Source: Fagopyrum homotropicum
Lineage: Eukaryota > Streptophyta > Magnoliopsida > Caryophyllales > Polygonaceae
NCBI GenBank assembly: GCA_033239125.1
Contig: BSWB01000002.1
Coordinates: forward strand, 156,660,409 to 156,724,408
Reading direction: 5' to 3'
DNA length: 64,000 nucleotides
Part shown: positions 1 to 12,216 of the stretch, one piece after another
Layout: each line of letters begins with the position of its first letter
Position numbering within the stretch: the stretch's first letter is position 1
Made by a program: the position numbers and the translations under genes
Notes under the pieces: model-generated
Told to the model about the DNA's origin: nothing
The model's input: only the letters and a program-made list of their open reading frames with translations
Database searches by the model: none

Positions 1-1191
1 TATTACCTATACTTATGATCATGGGTAAACAAACAAAGGAATTACCGGGTAAGTCTTATCCTAGGCTTGCATTGAACCAGGAAAGGTGTAATAAGAATAG
101 GATTTGGCAAACTCTAACACTTAACTCTCAGTTTCGGATCTGAAAAGTCATCTCGGTCAGACGAATTCCATCCCGGCCGAGATGTTCATCGACTGAGCAA
201 GATGTTCTAGGGTTAAGGATAAAGACTCAAGCTTTCATGGTCCTACTGGAATTTAAAATTATTCTATCATTTTTTTTCCCAAAACCTTCAGCCAATCACC
301 CTAGAATCACACAAAGAAATTAGCCAATCATCATCATGAATGCAATAATCAAATATAAGGGAAGAAGGTGAATAATTGAACACAAAAACCTTAAGAAAAA
401 GGCTTCAATAACTTAATCAATTATCAATCAAACAAGCGTTCCTTGGATCACAATCCAACAAGACAAATCAACACGAAGGGAATCTAAGAGAATCTTACAA
501 AACCCTTCACAAAAGCTATAAAAGCTATCAACTTTCTTCCTTCAACCTTCAAAAAGGTTCTTCAAATCTCCCAGCTGTAGTGGGTGTATGCGGGGTAATA
601 GCGGGTGTCGGATTTGTGGAAAATCCAACCCTTTTTATAGGAAAATTCCCTCCTAAAGATAAGATATCTTAGAAAGATATTCTCCCAAAAATAGGTAAAA
701 TATATGGGCTAAATTATTTTCTTCCTTCCAGGAATCCAGCCTAAAAATATAAGATCTCTCCTTCCAAAAATAAAAGATCTCAGCCAAGAATAAAATATAT
801 CTCGCCGCGTCAGTTTATTCGCCTCGGTCAAGCAGCTCCTCTGGGTCACCTCGGTCGAGATGGTACTGTAGCTGACCGAGGTGAATCACAACTGAATGTG
901 AAATCTCTCAAATCTGGTCCAAAGTGAATCTTCAATCCATTTTCATGCTTCCTGGATTCTTCCTTAAGCTCCTTAATGTAGCTCCAATGACTCCTTAGCT
1001 CCTTTAGCTCCATTTTAGTCCAAAATGTGCCATTTTACCTACGATTACAACGAAACTTGGTGTAGACCTCGATCCCCGCAAATGTAGATGAAACAACAAT
1101 AAAATCACATAATATACATTCAAACATGCAGATTATTGAAGATAAAACGTCTAAACAAGTGCCAAAATATAGACTATAATTCATGCTATCA
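1..1191 (-). mobile_element. Athila-type LTR, tag class CACCTCGG, cut by window edge
   Basis: On the minus strand this begins TGATAGCATG at 1191 and runs to the window edge. It matches the LTRs of element E (31776-33528 and 41448-43200) over their first ~1190 bp, so roughly two thirds of an LTR is present. It has a TATA-like box (plus-strand positions 630-639), a cluster of CACCTCGG-type palindromes at about 800-890 upstream of it, and the composite hairpin of the same tag at about 149-206. The left end and any target duplication lie outside the window, so solo LTR and full-element LTR cannot be told apart. Confidence 0.85.
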
Positions 1192-1365
1192 TTTTCAGGG
1201 AAGCTTCACTTCGTGATCTCTCTTCACTCCTAAGTGCTTATAACTCCTTTCTTAGCTTCTTTTAGTCTTCTTCTTCTGGATCAAGGAGTTAGTAGCATAA
1301 ACTGACACTAATGCAATAAAAAGACTAAAAACTACCCTAAATGATAGTTAATCCATCACCTATCA
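1192..1365 (-). mobile_element. Possible LTR fragment of another family
   Basis: These 174 bp match neither neighbouring LTR. On the minus strand they start TGATAGGTG at 1365, resembling an LTR start. They sit exactly between the class-3 LTR (ending 1191) and a stretch that aligns with the class-2 LTR (from 1366). Reading it as a truncated LTR of a separate element is inference; it could be unique flanking DNA. Confidence 0.25.
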
Positions 1366-4300
1366 GTTGGCGTTGCCAAGGTTATGTGTTTGGAAGAAAA
1401 GTATAATTGTTCGCCTCGAAGCGTGCGTGCAATCAAGCTTTAAATTTATAAAACTGAAATTAAGCAAGCGAACCCGCAGTGTACGGATCGGCGTAGTAAA
1501 GCAAGAATTCCAGAGTATCGAACTCAGGGATTTGGGGGAACAAATTTAGTTCACAAATTGTCAAGCAAATAAGAGGTAAAGCTTTGAAAATATTGGGAAA
1601 ACAGCAACCCTAAAGATCAAAGTATCTAATTGTGGCAATCGATTCAAGATATACTTAAGATATAAGGACAGAGTCGAGGATTGCAAAGGTATACGAAGGT
1701 AAGGTAATGTACGGTGAAGTTCCAAAACCCTATATGACTCACCCAAAGATGCTCTCTATAAAGGTTGTTGAGGCTTCAGTATAGAAAGGATCTAAAGGTA
1801 AGAGTTGATCTCAAATACCCAAACTTGTAACCCAAGGATCAAGATAGGCTCAAACGGTTAAGGTTGTGACACTCGAAACCGAAATAGAGGATGTTGAGTC
1901 TCACTACTACCTAGAAAAGACAAGTCAAGACTAGGTTAACGCAAATCTTTAACTTTGGATTAAAGTAAAAGCGAAGTTCGTAAACTGGGGTAAATCACGG
2001 CTAGATCTTGAGTTCCACGGCCGTGGAAGTTCAAGAACAGACCGTGATTTTGGTTGTCGACGAAGTTTCTCTAACTCTCAGGGTCCAATCTGTTTACAAT
2101 CAATCTATCATTATCTAAGCCACAACTATCAACCCTTCACCTTAGAATTGCTAAAGGGTTTTAGCTAACAACCTTCATTATGATATCAAATTCAAGTAAT
2201 AAAGAGAGAGAGATATAAAAACCCTCAAAGACTCCAATAAAACTCAAATCCAATCTCAAATCCACACACAAGAGAATAATGTATAATAGATTCGGAAATA
2301 AACACAAACCAATAACAATCCTTGATAAGAACGAAGAACGGGATGTCAATCCGTCTCCTATATCAAATCTAAGGAAAAAGGGCGTAACTTCCGCCACAAG
2401 CAACTCCGAATCTTCAAACCCTAAGCGATCTTAATCTCGATCTCTGCGCTGATAGTGTCGATGCCGAAATCTTTCTTTTTCAGCCTTTTTATAAGGTGAG
2501 AAAAAGATATCTTCTAGGCCCAATACGTAGAAAACGTGGCAATTCATGATTTGCCAAAAGATTGCCCAAATCACGGTCTCAAGGGGTTCCACGACCGTGG
2601 AAATAGGGCGTGGAAATGATTACGGTGTCTTTAACTTTCCACGACCGTAATTTGTACTGTGTAACTCACTGGATTGCACAAGGATCAAGTCCACGTTCAT
2701 AATGAAGGTTCCACGGTCGTGGAAGTGGGGGGTGGAAATGCTTCATCCTTTGTGTTGCCATTGTTTCGTACCATTCTTCATCTTTCCTCCTTCCTTAGCT
2801 TCTCAATTTGTTTCCTCATCTTCTAATACTCCTTGATTTCCATCAAACGATCCGATTCCAGCTCTTATTCACCTATAATCAACACAAAGCTAGTGTAGAC
2901 CTCCATATCGAAAATATAGATGAACAAGCTAACAATTGCTTCTATACCCTATCCATGGACACAATAATGAGTGAAAAACAACTAAAAAAACGTGCCTATA
3001 ATATCGCAATATTTCATGCTAACAATAATGTACGGTGAAGTTCCACTACTCACTTATCCCAACTTAGAAGCTTCCGACTCAAAGGGTGATGAGTCTCATC
3101 AAGAAGAAAACTCAAAGAAAGGATTAACGGTCAAACTACTCACACAAACCCAAGGATATGACTCTCGAAGGTAAGGATGAATGTCACACCCAAACCTTAA
3201 TACAGGATGTTGAGTCTCTCTATTACCCAAATCTTGTAAACTTTAGTTACCAAGTGAAGAATCAATGATGAAGTCTCCTCTTACACTTGGATAAGGGTTA
3301 GAAAGGTTAGGCAAGAATAGGATTTAGGCAAGGTTTAACTTTGGTTAAAGGGTAAGGCAATTAATGAACGTCAGAAGGAAAAATCGCATTGTTCTTAGAA
3401 GAAATCGGTCGATGTACTCAAGAACAGGTCGATTTTCCTTTGTCACAAAGTTAAATCTCAACTCTCAGGGTCCAAATGGTTAAATGAATTCAGTTTATCA
3501 TCATCTAAGCCTCAATCATCAACTATTCTTCCTAGAATCGCAAGGTTTTTAGCCAATCATTTTCATATTCAAATCAAAATCAAGATTGAATGAAGAAAAC
3601 CAATTAAAACTCGAACTTCGCATAAAAACCAAAGAATCTCCAAATCTGTAATCCAATCTCAAAATCTTGCAAAGAATCTCTCAAAACACTCAACAATGTG
3701 TTCATAAATCAAGTAACAAGAAGGGAACAAAAGATCTCACAACGTTCTTGAATCTTGACTTTTCGTTCCTTCCCTTCAATCCTCTTCTCCAAGAATCTTC
3801 AATTCCGGAAAATTCCGTAAATCTTCCACTGTGCCACCCTCCAATTTCGTTCCTAGGGTTCCAGTGTATCCTTTCTCACCAATGGGTTGCTTGTCATATC
3901 ACTTCTCTGGCCCACAAGTGATGGGATTTTGATCGTAATATTTTTTAGACGATTATTGAAGAAAATCGTTTGATTCAAAGGCAAATGAAACCGTCTGATT
4001 TTTGCACAGGAAAATCATCCGATTTTCATATAATGTAAGTCGATTTTCTTCAACAGTAAGTGCTCTCTTCTTGAATTATTTCCTTCCTTCCTTGCATTGC
4101 CCTTCTACGCACTTTCTTTGTTCTTCATGATTCCTCAAAGGTTCCCTAAGCTTCCTTATTGACCTTAGATACTCTTTGCTTTACTTTTGCTTCCAATTCC
4201 ATTGAATTCACCTATAGTTCAACCAAAACTCGTGTAGACCTCTATTTCCCAAAATATAAATGAAATAAACCTTAAAGGTAAACAAATATCTCCAAATACA

Positions 4301-4366
4301 AGGGCAATTGAGGTAAAACATCTACATTATGCATGATTATAATGGCATATAATTCATGTCATCAAA
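1366..4366 (-). mobile_element. 3' LTR of minus-strand Athila element (tag AAAATCGG), interrupted by a solo LTR
   Basis: The minus-strand LTR starts TGATGACATG at 4366. It runs left to 3030, is interrupted by the solo LTR at 1408-3024, and continues at 1407-1366, where the sequence still aligns with the equivalent part of the F LTRs. The U3 tag cluster is at about 3935-4060 and the composite hairpin at about 3379-3437, both built of AAAATCG half-sites. Its partner is the LTR fragment at 21430-21964. The internal region lies to the right (4367 onward), which makes this the 3' LTR. The left end is truncated near 1366, so the target duplication is lost. Confidence 0.75.
1408..3024 (-). mobile_element. 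Solo Athila LTR (tag TTCCACGG), TSD ATAAT
   Basis: A complete minus-strand LTR: it starts TGTTAGCATG at 3024 and ends in GCGAACA at 1408. It is flanked by the 5-bp duplication ATAAT (1403-1407 and 3025-3029), with no internal region, so it is a solo LTR left by LTR-LTR recombination. It matches the LTRs of D and the solo LTR at 24249. Visible parts are a TATA-like box (plus positions 2484-2493), CCACG-type palindromes at about 2570-2740, and the composite hairpin at 1991-2053 with a perfect TTCCACGGCCGTGGAA at 2013-2028. The conserved U5 GTACACTGCGGGTTCGC is near the left end. Confidence 0.92.
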
Positions 4367-5335
4367 ATACCCAATACTTGCCTCTTGCTTGCCCCCAAGC
4401 AAGGTTCAAATTTGAAACACAAGATTTCATGGATTATATGATGTGAAAAACTCAAAAACCTTTTTTAGAAAGTGCTTCTTCTTTTGGATCACCCTCAAAA
4501 TAATGCTTCAAGACATAGGAAGACAAAGTATGCATAAATATTAACCGTATCATGAACAAATTTTCATCCCTTACTCAAAGACACAAATAAAAGACATGAT
4601 AAAGATGTAGAGAAAATCAAAATTAAACAAATCTAAGCCATGAAGTCTTAAACATATGCACAAAGGTCTCAAGGTCTTTCAATCAAAAAGAGGTCAAAGA
4701 AACGTGTCAAAGGTGGGAAATCTTTTTAGGTAATGTGGTGCTAATCCGGGAAAGAGGAACACAACAAGCTTTAAATACACAACTTCACCACACATGATTT
4801 GCATGTAAAACTTTTGCTTTTCTTTTACTTTAATTTTTTGAGAGTATGGACAGCGGTGCACAAAAACCGAAGCCTAGGAGATCGGCGTTTCTCAAATTTC
4901 GAGATGCCTCAAATCCTTGATGCACATACCATATCTCGTTAGGACTTGTCGTTCATTCGGACTTTGGAAAGACACAAACACCCGGCTATGTGAATGGTGC
5001 CGAGTTACTCATCCTTATGTTCAACGTCCCCAAACCTAATTTTTTGCTAAATTTTCACTTAACACTTTTTCATTGGCCCTCCCACATCAAACATGCCACA
5101 CATAATCATCTATCCTAATTCCCGGATGGTCAAAAGGAGGTCAAATATTTCATTGAGGAGCTAGCATGAACAAGATATGGAGAAGAAAGAAAAAAATTGC
5201 CTTGGTCATTCCTATATGATGCATAAGAACTTATAAAATGGCTTCGACTATTATTTCATTCTCTTATCAAAACATGAACATCATATAAATTATATATGCA
5301 TTAAAATAAGGTAATCAAACTCAGTCATGAGAAAA
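4367..5335 (-). mobile_element. 3' internal tail of the minus-strand Athila element
   Basis: This is noncoding. Read on the minus strand it aligns with the tail of F (about 58560-59487), including the shared block with the CGGCACCATTCACATAGCCG string (about 4848-5045). It has the hairpin next to the 3' purine tract (4386-4405, arms CTTGCTT/AAGCAAG) just before the LTR at 4366. Homology to Athila stops at about 5325-5345, where CACTA-like DNA begins. The rest of the element (gag, pol, PBS and most of the 5' LTR) is missing, evidently by deletion. Confidence 0.75.
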
Positions 5336-6158
5336 AAGACACTTACTTGTATGATGAAATTGAAGAAGTTCGTAAGGAGTGGCTGGAATATTTGCTTCAA
5401 CTAATCTTTTAGGTATAAAATTTGAAACTTTGATTGTATTTATATGATTAGGATTTGGATTGTGTGTTCCGACCTCGAATAGATTTTTTGGACAGATTGA
5501 AATCAACCCTAGAGTGTTGTTCTTTGGTTTTCATGAATAAATGTTTGACATGTCCAAAGACTGCATTGAATGTCCTTTTCTTCTAATATATATTTTGGAT
5601 TGTGTGCTTCATATACTTTTCACTTTGTAACTTTCCTAAACTTGGTGTTATTGTGCTGCTCTATAGGAAGTTTCAAAGCAGTGAAGGTGACGAACTTCAA
5701 AACTTTATCTATTGTAAGGCTTCATGATCTCTCCGGAAAAAACAGTGCTGATTTCATCACCGGTTATCGTCTAGTTGATGTTCATTGCTAGGACGATGAA
5801 TATATCTTTTGATGATTGTGAACATTTAAATATTTATATACTTGGTGACATTTAGTTTTTGAATCATAACTTTGAATCATGACTTTGAATCATGTTTGTG
5901 ATATTGATTATCTTCGAATGTGATATTGGTGATCACAAAATGATGATGTTTTGAGTTAAGTACATGACTTTGAATCATGTTTGTGAATGGAATTGGTTGC
6001 TTAAGTTTTTTCTGCATTTGGGACACGTACAATTTGTGAAAGCCATGAAAAACGTACAGAATTCGGACATTAAATCCGGGTTAAATTCTTAATAATGGTT
6101 TGGTCATAAATTTTATACCTAATAACACGGATCTTCATTGTCAGGATTATTAGGTCGT
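5336..6158. mobile_element. Left part of a CACTA-like transposon remnant
   Basis: This belongs with 21072-21429; the two became separated when composite A inserted with duplication GTCGT (6154-6158). The support is the right part, which ends in TAGTG and is full of CCGGGTTAT-type subterminal repeats; one such repeat (ATCCGGGTTAA) is at about 6074-6084 here. The stretch also has several copies of CTTTGAATCATG (about 5870-5980). A short plus-strand frame ends at 5791 after a splice-acceptor-like site near 5662; I do not recognise its product. No complete transposase is visible and the left terminus is missing. Confidence 0.45.
5663..5791 (+). pseudogene. Exon-like fragment of unknown product inside the CACTA remnant
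   Basis: An open frame of about 42 codons ends in TAG at 5791. It follows a pyrimidine-rich stretch ending in CTATAG that resembles a 3' splice site. The residues (containing KAVKVTNFKTLS and DFITGYRLVD) are not low complexity and look like a final exon, but I recognise no family. It could be the last exon of a transposase-associated gene or a captured host fragment. Not assigned a function. Confidence 0.2.
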
Positions 6159-6973
6159 TGATAACACGATTTATGACTTAGATTTAGACACTCATTTAGA
6201 TAGATTTTCCGCTCATTCATGCATGGTTTAGCATTAGTTCACGGCGTTTGCACTCAAATCACGTATTTTGTCGAGATAGACGTCTACTCGGACTTTTGCT
6301 TGCTTTGTAGGTATTTTGGGAGATTTAAGAGCCTAATCGATACATCCGAGGATCATTCCTCGAGATGACACACTTCCGGACTCATTGGAATGCAAGCTAA
6401 GGGCTAAGGAGGACTCATGGAACCTTGCCAACACAAGCCATGCACCAAATCATGGCTTAACGAGCCTAGAAGAAGCCTCTGGAACAAACCACGGTCAGGA
6501 CCCTTTCCACGGCCGTGGACTATGCCCGTGGTTCCTGCCAGGACCACGTTGACAGCTGGCCACGATCTCTTCCATTGCTCCTGCATCTTAGTGGGTATTT
6601 AAAGGATTTTGCAGGCTGTAATTGGGGATCCTTCTCCTCTCTTTTGACCTATCTTCTTCCCCAAAACACTTCTCCATTGTTACCTCTCTTCCAAGCATTG
6701 TGTTTTCCAAGCATTGTGATCCTTGATTGATCACCTAAAACCCACCAAAAACATTGTGTTTTCCATTTTCTTTATTCCTCATCTTATCTTAGTCTAGATT
6801 TACACTATCTTTGATCATAGAATGACTTAGTTTCACCTCAGTCCTTGAGTTCGACCTCGGAATACTTTCCTTTCTACAAAACGACCCGTACACTGCGGGG
6901 TTCGCTAGGAGTTAGGAGAAATATCACGAGTATAAATTTAAAACTCATTGCGTATCACATCTTGAGCGTAACA
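6159..6973 (+). repeat. LTR1 (5' LTR) of A, internally deleted
   Basis: It runs from TGATAACACG to GCGTAACA and is 815 bp against 1752 bp for LTR3. About 940 bp, equivalent to LTR3 19857-20810, are missing near 6706, with a short repeated filler (CCAAGCATTGTG) at the junction. The deletion removes the composite hairpin and the GAGACTTACCCGGT repeats. It spares the U3 tag cluster (about 6489-6565, CCACGGCCGTGG at 6507-6518), the TATA-like TATTTAAAG (6597-6605) and the U5 end with CCCGTACACTGCGGG. Confidence 0.9.
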
Positions 6974-6979
6974 AGTTTT

Positions 6980-6997
6980 TGGCGCCGTTGCCGGGGA
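6980..6997 (+). other. Primer-binding site (tRNA-Asp), internal region 1 of A
   Basis: TGGCGCCGTTGCCGGGGA begins 6 bp after the LTR end. From memory it is complementary to the last 18 nt, including CCA, of plant tRNA-Asp(GTC), the primer used by Athila/Tat elements. The same site recurs in A's second half, D and F, and with one change in E. Confidence 0.9.
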
Positions 6998-7112
6998 CTA
7001 GGTCTAGATTGAGTCTATTTTGTGATTGTTTCTAGTGTAGATCTTTCTTGTTGCTTTTGATCTCTTTTTGGTTTGTGTCTTTGCTTTTCAGGACATCTCA
7101 CTCTTTAGGTGT

Positions 7113-8756
7113 ATGCGAAGATCTCGTGGCAAGGATTTAGCTCCATTCGATCCCGAACCGGAGAAAACCCTTAGATCTAGATCCAAGAGCATTCGAAAAG
7201 AGAAGGAGATGGCCGGTAGAAACCTCCAAGCTGAGTTGGATGAAGCCTTAGAGCAAATAAGGCTAAGAGATGAGCTCTTGGAGGAAGAAAGGAGACTTGC
7301 CAATGAGAGGCAAGAGGAAATTAGGAGGGAGATTGAGGAGATTAGGCAAGCCCTTGTACAAGGAGAGCTTAATCGTCAACAACCGCCACCTCCTCCACCG
7401 GTAATACAACCGCAGCCGGCGGCTAATGTTAGGGTTGTGCCCATTGCTATGGAAGAGCCACAAACGTTGGGGCAACGTATGGATCCGGCACAAAGAGCAC
7501 ACCGTCCGGGTGTGAACTTAGGAGATCCCGTAGCCCATGATTACGAACTTCGCCCTCAAGTTCTACAAATGATCCGGCATAATCAATTTGGAGGGATGGA
7601 AGGAGAGTCTCCTCATCAACACTTGATGAACTATGAGATTTTGATGGAGACTCTTAGACCGCCAAGATTGGAGAGCAACAACCATAAGCTTAGGACTTTT
7701 TTCTTCTCTCTTAAGGATAAAACCTTAGCTTGGTATCAATCTATTCCACAAGGGCGTGTTGGTACTTGGGAGGAGATGACAACCGAGTTTTTGACCAAAT
7801 TCTTCCCACCTTCCAAGACCACCGAGTTAAGAGGGAAGATCAATGCCTTCGTGATGAAGGATAGAGAGAGTTTATTCAAATCTTGGGAAAGGTTCAAAGA
7901 TCTTCTCCTAGATTGTCCACACCATGGCATACCGAAAATTGAGCTATTGGAGATCTACTTCAAAGGACTTGATGAAGATAGCCAATTCAAGCTCCAATCT
8001 CTTTCCGGTGGGACTTTCATGGAGAAGCATGTAGATGAAGCCTGGGAGTTTGTGGAGAAACAAGCTCTAGTGATTGAGAAATACTCCCATAGGAAGAGTG
8101 AAGGGAGAAAGGCGGGAGCATATGAGGTGAGTGAAGTCACCATGAGCAATTTCAAGCTTGACGCCATCAACAATGAATTGAAGTCTTTGAGAGAGTTGTG
8201 TGCTACAACTTTGAAGAACCAAGCAACTCCTCAAGTGCTTCCTCAAGCTAACTTATCTTCCAAGGAGGAGGATGTGAATTACATGGGAAGGGGTAACTAC
8301 AACAACTACCAAGGCCCAAGGAACTTCAACAACAACCGGCAATTCAACAATTACCGGCCCAACCACAACCATCCCGGGTTTTCCTACTCTAACCCGGATG
8401 GAGCCTTGAACCCTCCCGCTTCCACAAGCACAACTCCACCACCAAAAGCTTCACAAGAACCTCCACCCGGATTTACTCAACCTCCAAAGGATAGGACCGA
8501 AATGATGTTTGAACAATTGCTTGGAAGGTTGAGTGGTCTTGAGAGCACGGTGACTTCCATTTCTAAGGCTCAAAAGGTGTTGGAAGCACAAGTGTTCCAA
8601 AAGGCGGGTGAAGCCCATAGAGATCCGGGAAAGCTTCCCGGAAGGACCGAAGACAACCAAAGAGGCCAAGTGTTGGCCATTACAACGAGGAGCGGGTTGA
8701 GTATGAAGGACCCTTTGCCCAAGGAGAATGCTAAAGGGAAACAAGTGGTGATATAA
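7113..8756 (+). CDS. gag: Gag polyprotein of element A
   Basis: Capsid-type Gag of an Athila element. The ATG at 7113 is preferred because the same MR-(R/K/M)-(S/T)-R start is present in D, E and F. An N-terminal basic/charged region is followed by a Glu/Arg-rich coiled coil (about residues 30-95), a Pro-rich linker, and the retrotransposon Gag domain (about 165-300, with the LAWYQ and FLTKFFPPSKT signatures). An Asn/Tyr/Gly-rich tail (about 405-440) stands where a zinc knuckle might be expected; no CCHC is visible. A second helical segment and the basic AITTRSG stretch lie near the end. The TAA at 8754 is in frame with the protease region downstream. D, E and F have their stops at other places, so this looks like decay and not a programmed signal. 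Confidence 0.85.
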   Translation: MRRSRGKDLAPFDPEPEKTLRSRSKSIRKEKEMAGRNLQAELDEALEQIRLRDELLEEERRLANERQEEIRREIEEIRQALVQGELNRQQPPPPPPVIQPQPAANVRVVPIAMEEPQTLGQRMDPAQRAHRPGVNLGDPVAHDYELRPQVLQMIRHNQFGGMEGESPHQHLMNYEILMETLRPPRLESNNHKLRTFFFSLKDKTLAWYQSIPQGRVGTWEEMTTEFLTKFFPPSKTTELRGKINAFVMKDRESLFKSWERFKDLLLDCPHHGIPKIELLEIYFKGLDEDSQFKLQSLSGGTFMEKHVDEAWEFVEKQALVIEKYSHRKSEGRKAGAYEVSEVTMSNFKLDAINNELKSLRELCATTLKNQATPQVLPQANLSSKEEDVNYMGRGNYNNYQGPRNFNNNRQFNNYRPNHNHPGFSYSNPDGALNPPASTSTTPPPKASQEPPPGFTQPPKDRTEMMFEQLLGRLSGLESTVTSISKAQKVLEAQVFQKAGEAHRDPGKLPGRTEDNQRGQVLAITTRSGLSMKDPLPKENAKGKQVVI

Positions 8757-9711
8757 GGAGAGACTTTGCAAGGAGATGGAGGCAAGAGCAAGGATGTTGA
8801 GCCAACATATGTGGCACCGCCTCCATACAAGCCACCACTACCGTTCCCACAATCACGAGCAAGAGCTCGCTTGGACAATCACTTTGGTAAATTCCTTGAA
8901 CTAATGTCTAAATTGCATATTAACATTCCGTTCATGGATGCTATTTTAGGAATGCCGGCATATGGCAAGTTCTTGAAAGAAATACTCTCCAACAAAAGGA
9001 AGTTGGAGGAGTATGGGGAGATAAGAATGACCAAGAGATCCTCGGAATTGATCCAAACAATGAAGGAGGAGATGCCTCCCAAGCTAAGAGATCCGGGTTC
9101 CTTTTGTGTCCCAATTGGAGTGGGAGATGTGAAGTATGAGGCCCTTTATGATCTTGGGGCAAGTGTAAGCATCATACCGCTTGCACTTTGCAACAAGGTT
9201 GGGCTAGGAGAGCCGAAACCGGTCAAGATGACCCTCTATATGGCGGACCGATCTATCACTCATCCGGTTGGGATCTTAGAAGACATCCCGGTGCAACTAG
9301 GAGGATTCTATGTGTCAATTGATTTTGTTGTCTTGGATATTCCGGCGGACTATCCGGTTCCCATCATCTTGGGAAGACCTTTCCTAGCAACCTCCGGATG
9401 CCTAGTGGATTGCAAGAATGGGACTCTCTCTTTCAACATTGGAGAAGAGAACATCAAGTTCAAATTGTCCACAATGATGAAAGGGCCAACCCTTGATGAA
9501 GATGTCTTCAACATAGTCGAGCAAGAGGATTCTAGAGAAGTTGTGAGCTCGATCTTGATCAAGGACCCCTTGGAGAAGGTTCTTACCCTAAGTATGATGG
9601 AGGAAGGTGTTGAGGAGGCTTGCAATGAAGAGATCAAGGCCTTGGAAGCACTAGAAAAGGAGTCAAGAGTTGGATTTGAGGTTCACGAAGACATGCTGAA
9701 CAACTGCAACT

Positions 9712-9830
9712 TCCACGGTCGAGATTTGTGTTCCACGGCCGTAGAACTCTCTGGACAACTCCGAGAAGCAGGCTTGGCAACTTCCACGGCCGTAGACTTG
9801 GAGCAAACCGTGGAGTTGGCCGTGGTTTCC
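9712..9830 (+). repeat. Translated tag cluster in protease-RT spacer of A
   Basis: Several TTCCACGG/CCGTGGAA-type sites (about 9712, 9731, 9781, 9806) lie inside the reading frame between protease and RT. The same tag fills the LTR U3 of this element. D, E and F have a cluster of their own tag at the matching place. Confidence 0.75.
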
Positions 9831-12216
9831 CCTGAATCAGCCCTTGATGATGATCAAGCTTCTAGGAGCCATGGAGAGCCTTCATTTGCTTTGGATTCAT
9901 CTCATCCAACCTTATTTGGATCGTCTACACTCGATAAAGGTCCTCCTAAACTTGAACTTAAACCTCTCCCCTCTCATTTGAAGTATGCTTTTCTTGGTGA
10001 TAATTCAACATATCCGGTGATTGTTAATGTATGCTTGAGTGATGATGAACTTGCTAAGTTGTTGCATGAGCTAAGATTGCATAGGAAAGCCATTGGCTAT
10101 ACTATTGATGATTTGGTTGGCATAAAACCTTCTTTGTGCATGCATAAGATAATGATGAAAGATAACCATAAACCCTCTATTGAACATCAAAGAAGATTGA
10201 ATCCTATAATGAAAGAGGTAGTCAAAAAGGAGATCATTAAGTTGCTAGATGCGGGAATTATCTACCCTATCTCGGATAGTAAGTGGGTTAGTCCCGTTCA
10301 TGTAGTTCCTAAGAAGGGTGGGATGACCGTAGTGACTAATGATAACAATGAACTAATCCCAACTAGGACGGTTACGGGGTGGAGAATGTGCATTGACTAA
10401 AGGAAGTTGAACATGGCCTCTAGGAAAGATCACTTCCCTCTCCCCTTCATTGACCAAATGCTAGAGAGGTTAGCTCAACATTCTCATTTTTGCTACCTAG
10501 ATGGCTATAGTGGATTCTTGCAAATCCCTATCCACCCCGATGACCAAGAGAAAACAACATTTACATGTCCATGGGGTACTTTTGCATATAGGAGAATGCC
10601 ATTTGGGTTGTGTAATGCACCCGCCACCTTCCAAAGGTGTATGATGGCTATCTTTTCGGAATATATTGAAAATATCATGGAAGTGTTTATGGATGATTTC
10701 TCTGTTTATGGTTCTTCCTTTGATAATTGCTTGGCTAACTTGTCATTAGTATTGCAAAGATGTGAGGAGACAAATCTTGTCTTGAATTGGGAAAAATCCA
10801 CTTCATGGTAAGTGAAGGCATTGTGTTAGGACACTTGGTGTCTAACCGTGGCATTAAGGTTGATAGGGCCAAGATTGAAACGATAGAGAAGTTGCCACCA
10901 CCTACCTCGGTGAAGGGGGTAAGGAGTTTCTTAGGGCATGCCGGTTTTTACCGGAGGTTTATTCAAGACTTCTCTAAAATTTCTAAGCCTCTCACTAACC
11001 TACTAATGAAGGATGTTGAATTTGTTTTCTCCAAAGATTGCCTTGAGGCTTTTTGTAGGTTGAAGAACGCCTTGATCTCCGCACCTATCATGCAACCTCC
11101 GGATTGGAGTTTACCGTTTGAGATCATGTGTGATGCAAGCGATGTAGCCGTTGGGGCTGTTTTGGGGCAAAGGAAAGATGGGCGCACGCATGCCATTTAT
11201 TATGCTAGCAAGACGCTAGATGATGCCCAACTCAATTATGCTACCACCGAGAAATAGTTGCTAGCGGTGGTGAATGCTTTTGAGAAATTCCGCTCATATC
11301 TTGTTGGAGCAAAGGTCATAGTTTATACGGATCATGCTGCGATCCGTTATCTACTTACCAAGAAGGATGCCAAACCTAGGTTGATTCGGTGGATCCTTCT
11401 TCTTCAAGAGTTTGATTTGGAAATCCGGGACAAGAAGGGATCCGAGAACTCCGTGGCGGATCACCTTAGTAGACTCCCACCATTGGAGCTTGAAAGAGAG
11501 GACATTCCGATTGATGATTCGTTCCGGGATGAGCAATTGCAAATGGTGGAGGAGTGTTTGTTCCAAGTGTCTAGAGGAAGTGAGCCATGGTTTGCCGACA
11601 TTGTGAACTACTTAGTGTGTGAGGAAGTGCCTCCCGGTTTAACATATGCCCAAAGGAAGAAGTTCTTCAAGGATGTGAGGCACTACTATTGGAGTGAGCC
11701 ACTTTTGTTCAAGAGAGGGCCGGATGGAATGTTTAGAAGATGCATACCGGAGGATGAGGTGGAGAGTGTGATCCGCCATTGTCATTCCTTGCCATGTGGA
11801 GGGCATGCTAGCTCCCACAAGACATGTGCGAAAGTGTTGCAATCGGGTTTGTTTTGGCCAAATTTGTTCAAGGATGTGCAAAGCTTTGTGGTAGCTTGTG
11901 ATGCTTGCCAAAGGACGGGTAACATCTCAAGAAGGAATGAGATGCCCTTGAACAACATTCAAGAAGTGGAAATATTTGATGTGTGGGTGTGGACTTCATG
12001 GGACCATTCCCTTCTTCATGTGGCAACCTCTACATCCTATTGGCGGTTGACTATGTTTCAAGATGGGTGGAGGCAATCGCCTCTCCTACAAATGATGCCA
12101 AGGTGGTGGTGCGGTTCTTCAACCGAGTGATTTTCCCTAGGTTTGGCACACCAAGGGTGATCATAAGTGATGGAGGAAAACACTTCACCAATAGGAATTT
12201 TGGGGCACTTTTGGCT

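Noticed and set aside
1366..1380. GTTGGCGTTGCC as a degenerate primer-binding site
   Set aside because: The stretch aligns with the inside of the class-2 LTR (…ATTGCCAAG… on the minus strand) interrupted by the solo LTR, so the resemblance is accidental.
6404..6602. Overlapping small ORFs on both strands repeated at 19560-19758
   Set aside because: They lie in LTR1 and LTR3 of A across the tag cluster; the palindromes keep both strands open by chance.
6980..6997. Possible tRNA gene because of the match to tRNA-Asp
   Set aside because: Only the 18-nt complement of the 3' end is present, as expected for a primer-binding site; no cloverleaf.
8754..8756. Stop codon between gag and pol as programmed readthrough
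   Set aside because: The stops near the gag-protease region fall at different places in A (8754), D (29353), E (34797) and F (51284), and most fit simple Gln-codon loss. No shared context was seen.
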